From contig JACKCF010000001.1 of NCBI GenBank assembly GCA_020634165.1, positions 744,001 to 808,000 of the forward strand: DNA of 64,000 bases. The letters run 5' to 3'. A model generated the notes under the pieces. The model was given only the letters and a program-made list of their open reading frames with translations. It had not been told where the DNA came from and did no database searches. This DNA is from Anaerolineaceae bacterium. Its GTDB lineage: Bacteria > Chloroflexota > Anaerolineae > Aggregatilineales > Phototrophicaceae. A program made the position numbers and the translations under genes. Positions 27,223 to 37,200 of this stretch are shown piece after piece (position 1 is the stretch's first letter; every line of letters starts with the position of its first letter).

Positions 27223-28659
27223 CTAACCTAGCAGGTCCTTCATGTTCGTGATATCGATTTTGCGTTCGGAGTAACGCTGCGTAGCAATATCATGACCGCT
27301 GAGGAAGTAATCCCTGAAGCGTTTTCGCATGTCCTTTATGACATCAGGATGCTGGTCGGCAACATTTGTTGTCTCATCGGGATCAGCAAGGATGTCATAA
27401 AGCTCGTATATATCGTTGTGATTTTCAATGAACATGTATCGCTCATTACGGACGCCGCGCCAATTCGGCATTGCTGTGATAGCCTCATTGCGGTGTGATG
27501 TTTGCTCACCCAACAAGACAGGAGCAAACGAGCGCGCATCCAGATTCGGTGCCGGAGAGATACCTGCCAATTCGCAAATCGTCGGGTTGATGTCGATGAG
27601 TTCAACAAAAGTATCCGATACTTGGCTTTCGGCGATGCCCGGTCCAGCACAGATCAAGGGTACATGAATGGAGGGTTCATAGCCCACACGCTTGGTAAAC
27701 AGGTGATGATCGCCCATCATTTCACCATGGTCACTGGCGAAGATGATATAGGTGTTATCTAGCATGCCGCGCTTTTCCAGCGCATCCAATATCATGCCAA
27801 TCTGGTCATCAATGAGCTTGATGAGCGCGCAGTATTGCCGCCGAATGCGGGCCAGCTGCTCACCATCAAACTGTTTTTGCATCTTATGGATCCAACCCGG
27901 TTTTTGGTCAGCATGGGCCGGGATACCGTCTGGCATGGGTGCATCACGGTACATATCAGCATATTCGGTCGGTGGGTCATAAGGATCATGTGGCCCTACA
28001 AAGCTCACAAACAAATGCCAGGGAAAATCATCCGGCACATTTTCGATGAATTCTGCTGAACGTCTACCGATATATGTGTCTTCGAAATGTTCCGTTGCCA
28101 GTACAGAATCATGCGATGCGCCCAGGATGTAACCGTTTTTGGCACGCGCCTGGTAGTCTTCGCAGAAAGCCTCTAACTGACCTTGTCCCTCTAGATAGTA
28201 TGTGTATGGCCCGCGTAGGGGCGCACGAGGGTATCCGAGAGCGGCGTGCATCTTACCCTCGCATTCTTCAGGATGCGTGAAGCCCCAACGATAAGCCATG
28301 GGACGATCTCCATATCGGCCGTTGTAGTGGTCGGGTTTGGCGAGATCGAGCTTACCGACACAACCCACACGATAGCCATTGTCTCGCAGCCGCTGATAAT
28401 AAGTTGGCCAATCTGATGGAAGATAAGTCTGGTTATCGAAGGGTCCTAAACGCGCGGGATGCATCCCTGATGCCAAACCAATGCGAGCCGGAGCACATAC
28501 GGGAACGTTAGTGAATGTATTGGTGAAGCGAATACCTCGTTGCGCCAGCCGATCAATATTTGGGGTATCGACGAAATTGGCCCCGTAACAACCGAGATAA
28601 TCCCAGCGATGTTGATCATCAGTAATCAACAGAATATTAGGCGATTTTATATTAGGCAT
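27223..28659 (-). CDS. Type I sulfatase (CAPAR subtype)
   Basis: A 478-residue sulfatase. It has CAPAR at Cys55, first metal site LITDDQHRWDY with the adjacent Asp pair, and late site FASDHGEMMGDHHLFTK (about 303-319). The C-terminal block is YELYDILADPDETTNVAD. It is the first gene of the minus-strand sulfatase run, and a candidate LacI operator lies about 120 bases upstream of its start, consistent with control of the whole run from here. Confidence 0.92.
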   Translation of the reverse strand: MPNIKSPNILLITDDQHRWDYLGCYGANFVDTPNIDRLAQRGIRFTNTFTNVPVCAPARIGLASGMHPARLGPFDNQTYLPSDWPTYYQRLRDNGYRVGCVGKLDLAKPDHYNGRYGDRPMAYRWGFTHPEECEGKMHAALGYPRAPLRGPYTYYLEGQGQLEAFCEDYQARAKNGYILGASHDSVLATEHFEDTYIGRRSAEFIENVPDDFPWHLFVSFVGPHDPYDPPTEYADMYRDAPMPDGIPAHADQKPGWIHKMQKQFDGEQLARIRRQYCALIKLIDDQIGMILDALEKRGMLDNTYIIFASDHGEMMGDHHLFTKRVGYEPSIHVPLICAGPGIAESQVSDTFVELIDINPTICELAGISPAPNLDARSFAPVLLGEQTSHRNEAITAMPNWRGVRNERYMFIENHNDIYELYDILADPDETTNVADQHPDVIKDMRKRFRDYFLSGHDIATQRYSERKIDITNMKDLLG

Positions 28660-28775
28660 AATTTGTCCAAAAACTAAAAACTATATCAAATCTTCAGATC
28701 ATCACTTACATTACATGCGCATCTAGAGTCGATGATGGATTCCGAAATTCAAAAGTAAAGACACGTTGGTTAAGG

Positions 28776-28795
28776 ATAGCGTTATCGTTAACATT
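28776..28795. promoter_or_regulatory. LacI-type operator candidate
   Basis: CGTTATCGTT at 28780-28789, the reverse complement of AACGATAACG found next to the LacI gene. On the minus strand it extends to GTTAACGATAAC, a GTTA-N4-TAAC dyad with central CG, typical of LacI-family sites. It lies about 120 bases upstream of the first gene of the sulfatase run. Confidence 0.5.
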
Positions 28796-28874
28796 ATTGA
28801 TTGTATCATGATATGTTTTGAAACGCAAAATGTCTTTAGTTCCTGAGTGAGATTAATCCGATTTCGATCTCGTT

Positions 28875-29120
28875 TTCTAGAAACATGTTCATTCACGCCA
28901 CAAAAGAGCTCGCGGCGTGTACATAATCTTGTCCATTGATCAAACAGTAGAAAGCTGAGCCGAGCGGCTAGGTAGCCGCTGATATAGGCTGTCACCGACT
29001 GCTGGGCTTGGTCTACCACGCCCAGCAGTCTCCGAGCGGCGCCAAACGCGAAGGAGCGGCGCACGCTGAGCGTGGTGCGCCAAGCCTCCCCGGCGTTGAG
29101 GGGCAGGCCTTTAGCCTGAG
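28875..29120 (-). ncRNA. Multi-hairpin structured RNA candidate, possibly HEARO/omega-RNA-like
   Basis: Read on the minus strand, a GC-rich block folds into at least five successive hairpins. These are AGGC/GCCT; CCCC/GGGG; GGCGC-ACGC/GCGT-GCGCC with a three-base bulge; an 11-base perfect stem GACTGCTGGGC/GCCCAGCAGTC (29020-29030 with 28997-29007, whose loop pairs again TGG/CCA); and AGCGGCT/AGCCGCT (28974-28980 with 28963-28969). A further CACGCC/GGCGTG stem lies at 28894-28919. Length, GC content and hairpin order recall the guide-RNA scaffolds of IscB systems (HEARO), which occur as solo copies in some Chloroflexota. No IscB or TnpB gene is present. The strand and family are inferences. 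Confidence 0.5.
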
Positions 29121-29350
29121 ACCCACTAAAACGAATCTTCCTTTATTTCATAGTCGAGTTAGAGCAGATAATACCTGTAGAAAGAAAACTCTGTGAAGTG
29201 GGTCAGTACAGCACGCATGCCTGGAATCATGTAAGCACAGACGACCATGATTCGAGAATATCTGTGGCTTGGCTGCGATTGGCTGACGCTTATCCAACGG
29301 AGATGATCATGGCAGTACAATGGGGAAAAGCTCAGGTAAGGGATTTTAAT

Positions 29351-31414
29351 GTGAAGCGCCTCATTGTCTTGATATGTATCCTTGCATCCACATTTCCGAT
29401 ACTTGCTCAAGCGGAAAAGGCAGTCATTCCCGCACCTGTAGAAGTGGCTCGTCTGGGACGAGGCACAGCAGCGACAATCGACTGGCACCCGGATGGCGAA
29501 ATTCTCGCAGTTGGCGGTAGCCTCGGATTATGGCTTTATGATGAAACCCTTTCTGATATTGCTTCGTTTCCAGATGCAGGTGATATCCTCGCTCTGGCAT
29601 GGTCACCATATGGTGATCAAATCGCGGTAGTTGGTCGAGACCAGACATTGAGAATCTGGGAAGTTTCTCTTGATCCATTCAGCATGACATTTGTAAATGA
29701 CTATTCTCTTCTGGATGACTCCACCTATTTTTATGCTTATCTGGCATGGTCGCCAATTGGTGATCGCCTTGCTGTCTTGACTTCTAACGGGGCACAAGTC
29801 ATTGATCTGCAGAGCACTGAAATTCTGATAACTATCCCTGATATGGAATCTGGACTGGCATGGCATCCAGATGGTACGCAGCTCGCTGGCGCAGTAGATT
29901 TGGGGGATAAAGTTGGCAAGCAGGTTCGTACATGGGATGCTTTCACTGGCGAAGTAGTCAAGACATATTTTGGTATGGATTCGTATCTGTTTTGGAGTGA
30001 TCTGAGTTGGAGTCCTAATGGATCAGAAATGATTGGTGTAACCTCTGTTCCGGCGATAATTCATGTATGGGATGTTGCAACTGGCGAATTGATGAATGAC
30101 GTTGATAGGCTGAGGGACGAATTAGGGGCTTACATCGATATGTGGTGGAACGAGGACGGTCAACAACTCATTACTGCGTCCCGTTCTGTTACCCCGCCGG
30201 GACGCAGTAGCGTGAATATCTGGAATACAGCCAGTTGGACAATCGAGGACCAAAAAGTCTACTACGGGCCTGTTCAAAGCATTTCCAAACATCCTGATTC
30301 TGAGCTATGGGCCTTGGTGACAGGGGATGGTCAACTTGTCATCTGGAGCCTTGAAGAGGAAGGACCCATTCAGGTGCAATCAAAACACGGGCAACCGCCC
30401 AATATTCTCGAATGGTCACCAGATAATCGCTATCTTGTTACCGCAAGACGGACAGGTGAAGTATTCAGTATCTGGGACATATCGACACTCGATCGACCAC
30501 AATCTCAGGTAATAACAGTACCCATTAGAGGCTGGGACGTTGATGAATTTCGCTGGAGTACCGACAGTGAATCATTGTTAGGCTTTGTATCCATTCCTAT
30601 GATTACCGCTCCCGGTACTTACTCAACCGCTTTTGTTTTCAAGTGGGATACAAAGACTGGTGAATCATTAGGCATGATTCACGAAACACCAGGTTATGTG
30701 GCTCATGATGGTTCAGGTGATTACCTTCCCCGTTATATCTGGAGCGACGATTTTTCACGAGTCGTAACCCAAATGGGAGATGAACCTCTGACTATTTCCA
30801 CCGTAGGGGATGGATATAGTGACTTGTCGCCGAATGAAGAGGTTGCAAGGATAGAAGTTGAAAGTTATCCGACCCAGCTAACCTGGAGTCCTGATAACAC
30901 GATGGTGGCTGTTATCACTCGTGATCCTCAGAATGAAACGAAAGTGTGGGTATATGATGCTGAAACAGGCGAATCCATCAACCAGCTAAGAACTTCGTTT
31001 TCGTCAGACATCTATAGTCTCTCATGGAGTGCCGATAGCTCTCTGGTTGCACTATCCAGTAGCCATCTTATTGCAGGTAGTGGTGCGACTGAATATCGGC
31101 TGGATGTTCTGCAAATTGATCTGTCTTCCAATGAGGCAGCCCATATTACGACAATTCTGGATACCGATACACGCTTTTACAGCGATTGGCATCCTGAACA
31201 GCCTCTGCTTGCGGTAACGACTTCGGATGGTGTCGGTGTCTATTCCGTTGATCCAGCTAGTGACATTACAGTCGGCTTGCAAGCAGAACCTAATTTTCTT
31301 ATTACAGCGGGGCATGTCTACGCATTGAGTTGGAGTCATGATGGCACACGGCTTGCGGGCAGTCACGAAGATGGCACAATTCGCATCTGGGATGTTTCGA
31401 TGTTTAGTCAGTGA
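29351..31414 (+). CDS. Large secreted WD40-repeat protein
   Basis: A 687-residue protein with a signal peptide (first residues KRLIVLICILASTFPILAQA) and some twelve WD-like blades, suggesting two propellers. Recurring motifs are LAWSPxGDxLAV and IRIWD, for example at 29590-29660, 30000-30075 and 31320-31400. The start chosen is GTG at 29351, with AAGGGA seven bases upstream and the signal peptide directly after it; an ATG at 29198 would add 51 residues with no signal peptide. It has no enzymatic motif; a surface or periplasmic scaffold role is likely. Confidence 0.82.
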   Translation: MKRLIVLICILASTFPILAQAEKAVIPAPVEVARLGRGTAATIDWHPDGEILAVGGSLGLWLYDETLSDIASFPDAGDILALAWSPYGDQIAVVGRDQTLRIWEVSLDPFSMTFVNDYSLLDDSTYFYAYLAWSPIGDRLAVLTSNGAQVIDLQSTEILITIPDMESGLAWHPDGTQLAGAVDLGDKVGKQVRTWDAFTGEVVKTYFGMDSYLFWSDLSWSPNGSEMIGVTSVPAIIHVWDVATGELMNDVDRLRDELGAYIDMWWNEDGQQLITASRSVTPPGRSSVNIWNTASWTIEDQKVYYGPVQSISKHPDSELWALVTGDGQLVIWSLEEEGPIQVQSKHGQPPNILEWSPDNRYLVTARRTGEVFSIWDISTLDRPQSQVITVPIRGWDVDEFRWSTDSESLLGFVSIPMITAPGTYSTAFVFKWDTKTGESLGMIHETPGYVAHDGSGDYLPRYIWSDDFSRVVTQMGDEPLTISTVGDGYSDLSPNEEVARIEVESYPTQLTWSPDNTMVAVITRDPQNETKVWVYDAETGESINQLRTSFSSDIYSLSWSADSSLVALSSSHLIAGSGATEYRLDVLQIDLSSNEAAHITTILDTDTRFYSDWHPEQPLLAVTTSDGVGVYSVDPASDITVGLQAEPNFLITAGHVYALSWSHDGTRLAGSHEDGTIRIWDVSMFSQ

Positions 31415-31438
31415 TTCCTGGAGGATGTGGGCACAGCA

Positions 31439-31791
31439 TCACTCTGCTGCAAGAATCGTTCGGCATGTTGGATAGTTTGGACATCCCCAAAACTGGTTGC
31501 CTGCATTGGCTCCCTTTTTTGCTGTTTTGAGAATCATCGTACTACCACATTCCGGGCAGGAAGGACTGTTGATTTCTTCTCACAAAGCTATTACTTCTGA
31601 GGGCTGGCTGGTTGATGCTCAAAAGGAAGATAGATTGCTAGTTGTGATTTGAGCATATCAGGTTGATAGCTTTGACGAGCTGGCACATGAACTAAGGGTA
31701 AGTTTGCGGTTTCTAACATATGAGTCCACAAATGCGTCACGTTCTTGTCGATCCTTGCGTGATGACTAGGTAGCTTGAGCGTCGATGGCAA
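31439..31791 (-). pseudogene. Decayed gene with topoisomerase-type zinc ribbon
   Basis: Two minus-strand pieces in different frames. The upstream piece (31591-31791) encodes about 66 residues including LPLVHVPARQSYQPDML. After its stop, another frame (31439-31579) reads CPECGSTMILKTAKKGANAG followed by QFWGCPNYPTCRTIL, the four-Cys zinc ribbon seen at the C-terminus of topoisomerase I and of some NERD or Mrr-type nucleases. The second piece has no start codon and is preceded by an in-frame stop at 31580-31582. A frameshifted remnant of a nuclease-type gene is the simplest reading. Confidence 0.6.
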
Positions 31792-32506
31792 ATGTAATCG
31801 TTACCTGCACATTGACGCTTAACTGACCCTGTCTCACAGATGCACCACCGACACCTGCACTAAAGGCTCTTGCCGCTAGCGGTTGAGCACCACCGCTGAC
31901 GGACTCATTAACCGTAATGGCGGGTCCGACGTTCACACCCAATGCTGAAGCGATCTGCTGTGCACGTGCTTGGGCATCAGCAATAGCTATATCTCTCGCC
32001 TGATTCGCCAGTGCTGTAGGGTCGGCGATACCAAAGTTCAGGCCGTTGATATTGTTTGCCCCCGCATTGACGGCAGCGCTAATGATGTCTCCAGCCTGGG
32101 TCACATCGCGCACACAAATAGTAAGCATGTTCTGCGCATGATAGGTGCTCTCACCAGTGGAATTACCGCTGTTATCAGTGTTGGTCTGGACCCACATATT
32201 GAATGCCGAGGTCTGGATATCTGTCGCATCGACACCAAGGTCAACGACGGCTTGCTGTAAAGCGCTGATCACATCGTTGGCACTACTAAAAGCGGCAGCC
32301 GGATCGCTGTTGGTCTGCTCCGTGCCGATCTGAAGATAGGCAATGTCTGGCGTTCCAGAAGCTGTGCCATTACCACTGACCGCGATAGTCCGTGGTGTCG
32401 TGTTTGCAGAATCCATGTCTGACTGCGCATTAACGACCTGGCTACCGAATAATCCAGAAAAAATGAATACAAACGTCAACAGCATGTGATATGTAGAGTT
32501 TTTCAT
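31766..32506 (-). CDS. SIMPL-domain (DUF541) periplasmic protein
   Basis: A 246-residue exported protein with a signal peptide (about 1-28, ending VVNAQ) and a SIMPL domain. The domain opens RTIAVSGNGTASGTPDIAYL and includes LGVDATDIQTSAFNMWVQ and a late AQQIASALGVNVG. SIMPL/BP26-like proteins form oligomeric rings in the cell envelope and are linked to oxidative stress tolerance in some bacteria. The ATG at 32506 has AAGGA eight bases upstream; a longer frame to 32692 is unsupported. It lies downstream of Dps on the same strand. Confidence 0.88.
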   Translation of the reverse strand: MKNSTYHMLLTFVFIFSGLFGSQVVNAQSDMDSANTTPRTIAVSGNGTASGTPDIAYLQIGTEQTNSDPAAAFSSANDVISALQQAVVDLGVDATDIQTSAFNMWVQTNTDNSGNSTGESTYHAQNMLTICVRDVTQAGDIISAAVNAGANNINGLNFGIADPTALANQARDIAIADAQARAQQIASALGVNVGPAITVNESVSGGAQPLAARAFSAGVGGASVRQGQLSVNVQVTITFAIDAQAT

Positions 32507-32661
32507 GACCGAATCCTTACTTTGGGGAACTATTGAGCCGATGAACTGTTCGAGCCACCAAGTACACGTTTGGATACCTACAATAAACAGAGAATCTCCA
32601 GCAATGGTATCCTTGCTCATCGGCACACTGTCTGGAGATTCACACCCCTCTGTTACACGAA

Positions 32662-33153
32662 TTAACCTTGTAGATGCGCTTCTATAAACCACAGGTTCTT
32701 ATCGATAGCGCGCGAGACTTCGATCATCAGATCACTTGTATCCTGATCACCATGTTCTAAAGCATTATCAATAGCTGCGCGGGTCGATGCACCGAACTGT
32801 GCGTAGCGCTCCGCCAGAACTTCGACCACCTGCTTACCCTGAACAATGTCTTCTGGGAAATCGGTCAGTGTCGTGTTTTGGGCGGCCATGGCTGCCGTGC
32901 CGCGGGCATATCCACCCAGGGCTGTGGCGCGTTCAGCGATCATATCGACATACTCGAGGACGCCTTCTGCCAGTGAGTCGAACAGCTCATGTAGCTGGAT
33001 GAAGTTTATGCCCTTAACGTTCCAGTGAGCTTGTTTGGTCAGGCCGTACAGCGTGAAGGCATCGGCCAGTTGCTGATTCAGCATTTCAATCATTGTGGCA
33101 CGTACATGATGAGGAATGTCGTTACGGGTTGCGAATTGCGTTGCGGTTGTCAT
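32662..33153 (-). CDS. dps: Dps-family ferritin-like protein
   Basis: A 163-residue DNA-protection protein that oxidises and stores iron, limiting peroxide damage. The ferroxidase residues follow the Dps spacing: His43 (QAHWNVKG), His55, Asp59, Asp70 and Glu74. The short N-terminus MTTATQFATRNDIPHH has little positive charge, so DNA binding is uncertain. The ATG at 33153 has AAGGAAG eight bases upstream; the much longer frame to 33537 is out-of-family sequence. The gene sits between SIMPL and a glycine-zipper stress protein, suggesting a stress cluster. Confidence 0.93.
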   Translation of the reverse strand: MTTATQFATRNDIPHHVRATMIEMLNQQLADAFTLYGLTKQAHWNVKGINFIQLHELFDSLAEGVLEYVDMIAERATALGGYARGTAAMAAQNTTLTDFPEDIVQGKQVVEVLAERYAQFGASTRAAIDNALEHGDQDTSDLMIEVSRAIDKNLWFIEAHLQG

Positions 33154-33298
33154 TTCATTACTTCCTTTTGCTAGTAAGGTTGTTTTCATGGCGAGATGTT
33201 TAGTAAGTCGCCTACGGGCGTTGCATTCGATTCGTCTTGCGCGATCTGTGGCACACCTCCACCAGGGATCAGCCATCACTACGTGGCAACGCGAAGGA

Positions 33299-33826
33299 CT
33301 AGACGGTCCGCTCAGCATTCTCAACATGAAGATTGACAGTTTCAGACTGTGTCTTATCGAGTATGGCATGTGCTTGTCGGACCTGTTCTTCAGTACCATT
33401 GGCGATGACGAGGTACTTGCCGCCTTTGACGATTTCCTCGTACTTGAGGATGTGCTCTTTAGAGATGCCCCAGCCGAAAAGCACGCCGAGCAAACCACCA
33501 CCCGCTGCACCAGCAATTGCGCCTTCAACGCCGCCAATCAATGACGCTGCCAACGGACCTGCTACCACAAGCGGTCCAAAACCTGGCACCCAAATAAACG
33601 CGGCACCGAGCAGAACACCAAATAGACCACCCATCCAGGCACCAGCGGACGCGCCAGTTTTGGCTATATCGCCTGTGGTGATATAGCCATGAACCTGCCG
33701 TTCAGTCGACAGATCCTGTGCAACTACAGATACCTGCCTGATCGGGAAATGGCCTTCACCTAGACTGTCAACTGCATCTTCAGCATCGCCTAAAGAGTTG
33801 AAAATACCTACAACACTGTTTGTCAT
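33299..33826 (-). CDS. Glycine-rich stress-type membrane protein
   Basis: A 175-residue protein. The N-terminal 50 residues (SVVGIFNSLGDAEDAVDSL... VSVVAQDL) resemble the YflT/general stress 17M fold. Then a glycine-zipper region of two hydrophobic stretches (about 64-90 and 95-120) and a final alpha/beta segment (KYLVIANGTEEQVRQAHAIL) follow. Related proteins are heat- or stress-induced. The ATG at 33826 is favoured by GAGGAG eight bases upstream. Confidence 0.72.
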   Translation of the reverse strand: MTNSVVGIFNSLGDAEDAVDSLGEGHFPIRQVSVVAQDLSTERQVHGYITTGDIAKTGASAGAWMGGLFGVLLGAAFIWVPGFGPLVVAGPLAASLIGGVEGAIAGAAGGGLLGVLFGWGISKEHILKYEEIVKGGKYLVIANGTEEQVRQAHAILDKTQSETVNLHVENAERTV

Positions 33827-33832
33827 GATCAC

Positions 33833-34200
33833 TACTCCTCATTGAGTATGTTCCCTCGACTACATAAACAGTGTATGTTGGCGATGTGGCAAGTATCCTG
33901 CACATGTGTAGCGGTTCGGTTACACACGTTGCAATTTGATTACTTGCTCATCAGGCGCTGATGTTATTGGAGGGCGGAAAGAAGTGCAGCCTCTGACCTC
34001 GGGCTGCGCTGCCAGGTTCTATGGTGACCGAAAGACAAAGCGAGGGTAGAGAAGTCGAGTTTTGGGAAAACCTTCTGTACCTGAGTGGCACATTCTTGCT
34101 TTCAAATTCAATAGCGATCAGACTGATCATTCTTCTGCAAGATTGTTACGGCCGTGGAGATCATCTGTGCAGATGTTACGATCAGTCTGATTGCTGGATG
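33833..34200. other. Intergenic gap with shared motif
   Basis: About 370 bases upstream of the glycine-rich stress gene. It holds the GGTTCGGTTACA motif at 33913-33924 and a widely spaced inverted repeat built on ATCAGACTGATC (around 34117) and GATCAGTCTGAT (around 34180). No gene is visible. Confidence 0.4.
33913..33933. promoter_or_regulatory. GGTTCGGTTRCA motif, possible regulator site
   Basis: GGTTCGGTTACA followed by CACGTTGCA, about 85 bases upstream of the glycine-rich stress gene. A near-identical 12-mer (GGTTCGGTTGCA) lies at 46078-46089 upstream of the response regulator gene. Confidence 0.3.
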
Positions 34201-37200
34201 CTATACGGATTCGGTCGCTAGATTTACTTCTGGTATCGGGCGCGCGTCGGCAGCGGGATTGGGTGCTTGCCGGGGCTGGATAGTCTTCAGATAGCCCCAG
34301 AACATCAGACCGATACCAATGCTCATGGCGATGTACAGGTATTGCTGATGGCCCAGTCGCGTCAGACTGCCGCCTCCTGCCACTACCATCGCACCGACAG
34401 CCAAAAGAATCAGGCCATACATACGCTGTGGCATGATGCGCTGCCGCCAGAAAATCCATGCTGACCACAGTGCTCCGCCAACCAGAATTACAGTTCCGAC
34501 AGTATTGGTAATGATGGTAATCACCGTCAGTGCAGCGGGTTTTTCAAGAGCATGCCAACCATCGGATACCAGCAAGGTCTCATTGACAGGGGTTTGCAGG
34601 ATCAACCCAATGCCGATGCCCGTTAGCAGGATCACGAACCAAATACCAACATTCCGTAGCCAGGGCTTGTGGACCAGGATGAGCCACGTTCCGAGGCCCA
34701 GCCATCCGACGACGAGCGTGGCGCCCAGTATATAGTAAAGGCGTGCCAGCATCGGTGTCCACCCAACCAAGTCGCCGAAAAGCTGCGTACCTGCCGCAAT
34801 AGCGAACATGCCGAACGCAATCGCCCATACCGCTTCGTATGCACGCATTTTTTGCCGTAGTCGTTGAACCATGATGATGACGATCAACGCGCTGATAGTA
34901 GCAGCCGCTAACGGGAAGATTTCTAACCACATCGGCGATGATGATGTTTCTGTTATGGGTTCAGTTGTAGGTGTTGTATCCACTGAAGCTGAAGCAACCA
35001 CGGGCAGTGCTGTAATCGATGGGGAAACCTTAAAGTAGTAGAACTCGCGTCCGGCGAACATACCATCGACTGGAATACTCAGCATATAGTCGCCTTCATC
35101 CAGTGGTTCATTGATGGTGAATGCCAGTTGGCGACCACTTTCATCGACGGTTCCGGTCATCGACATCTGGTGATTGTTGCCATCATGCAGATGGAATAGT
35201 TGATAGCGATCAGAAGTGTCCAGTCCGCGCTGACTGATCACAATATCCTGAATGAAGTCAGCATTCAAAACAGGCGAATCCGCAGGTGCTTCATCCAGCG
35301 GGAAGTTCCACTGGTAGAGCTTCATCAGACCATCCTGTTGTCCATCATCTACCTGAAGATAGGCACCCGTTGATCGTTCTGCCAGGTTGGGCATCAAAGT
35401 ATACAGGGGTGTGCCATCAGAGATCCCCATGAAGAAGGGCAGAATCGGCACACTGAACAGAAAAAGGACGATCAGCGCAACACCAACCGCCACTCGCCGT
35501 GGAATGCGGCGCTGTTGTGGCTTTGCCGCACTGTTGTTCCCTTGGGCGTTAGTATCGGGCGCAGATGCCTGAACCTGGGCGGCATGATTCCGGCGCCACA
35601 AAACGAAAGCTAGCGACAAAGTACTCAGCAGGGTCGATGCAGGCAGCCAGACAACCAGTGTCAGCCAGTTCCATTGTGAAAACACGGTATTGGTAAAGGG
35701 CGAGAACAACATAGGCAGGACAGCCCAGGTAATTGCAGGCCCGACCATCATGAGGAAAATGGCGATCATCGTCTTGCCAGCAAACAACCAGCCAAGTCCC
35801 GGCCACCCAAAGAAACCAGAGACGATTTCCATACCGATCATGTATATCGGCGGGATACGATTAAGCTTGTCAGGCATCGGCCCACTAAAACGCTTGGAAA
35901 TCCGCAAGAAATCAGCCTTAAATTCGCTGCGGAATGCTTCTGTCGTTCGGTAGACAGCCAGCCCAAAGGATGAGAATCCAACTAGAATTGGCAGTGTGAT
36001 TATCATCAATCCAAAAGGTATATACCAGTCGATCTGCTGGGCTGCCTGGGTGCTGGTCATGCCCTGCGACATATAACCCATCCGTTGCAGGCCACTCATC
36101 AGCGTCAGGACATAGTAGCCCGCAATGCCGAACGTAATACCAAACAGGCTCATCCGGCGGAGGCGCGAGTCTGCCGTTTGTTCGGTTAACTCTGGCAGTA
36201 GATAGTAAACGAGGCCCAGCATGGCGAGCAGCATCCCGCCGATCATATTCAACTGGGCATGGATATTGGGAATTTCTTCCGGTGTGATCAGCACACGGTT
36301 GATGCTGGGGATCGCTTGCAGCAAGCCCTGGAGCGCCCCGAAGAACAGCGCAATGAGTGAAACCAGCCAGAAGCCAGCAGGGGTAGCCTTCAGGAACTGG
36401 TTTTGTAACTGTCTGAAGTGCAGGCTCCAGCCAGCGACACCAAAATAGACCCAGAAACTGAAGAGCATAATGACACCAGCGATGGCGATTAGCATTGGGA
36501 AGTTACTTGCAAAGAACACGAATATTTCTGTGGGAACATCAAGGCCGTTGCCCACAATCAGGCCAGTGAAGAGGAATGTCAGATAGAAAAGTAGGGATGC
36601 TGGTACCAACAGCCAAAAGAGGATGTTCATGATCCGCTTGGGAATGGTGCGCCCACCGATGCGTGAACTGAAATAACCCAGGAAGGCTACCAGAGAAACC
36701 AGCATACCTGTCACGAGGTTGACATGCGCGTGGCTGATCGGGTCTACATACTGGCCGAATTTGCCCGCGTTATGAATCCAGTCGGCATTCGCAGGTAGCA
36801 CCTGCAACACGCCCTGAACCGTCCCGACGAACAGCGCCCCGGCGGATACAACTACGAACTTAGTCAGGTAACCGAGCGGTTTGGGGCTGTCTTTTTTGGC
36901 AGCCCACACCGTCAGGAACACATTCAGCACATAGGTCCAGTAGCCGACGCCCATAATACTGGACGTAATCCTCGTAGGAACCGTATGCCAGGAACCAATC
37001 TGCGCTTTCGCATCCAGATACTCCATGCCACCACGAACCAGATTGCCTTCGACCAGGCCCAATATCAGCCAGGCCAGGTAAAAACCAAACACGCCGATGA
37101 ACGTAAACCAGAACGATCCTGCAGCCAGCGAATTACTATACAGCGGCCGATTGAGAATGCGTGGCAGAATATACCAGGTGATGCCCGTTAGCAGGATGGT

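Larger units (their letters stand above)
28660..29350. other. Long intergenic region with operator and structured RNA
   Basis: About 690 bases between the divergent sulfatase and WD40 genes. The half next to the sulfatase is AT-rich and carries the operator candidate; the middle (about 28875-29120) is GC-rich and folds into a series of hairpins. Short frames crossing this region follow the hairpins and lack ribosome sites. Confidence 0.6.

Noticed and set aside
29008..29196. Short plus-strand frame and a minus-strand frame (28723-29064) across the hairpin region
   Set aside because: Both follow the structured GC-rich block, lack ribosome sites, and have unnatural residue composition; the hairpins explain the open frames better.
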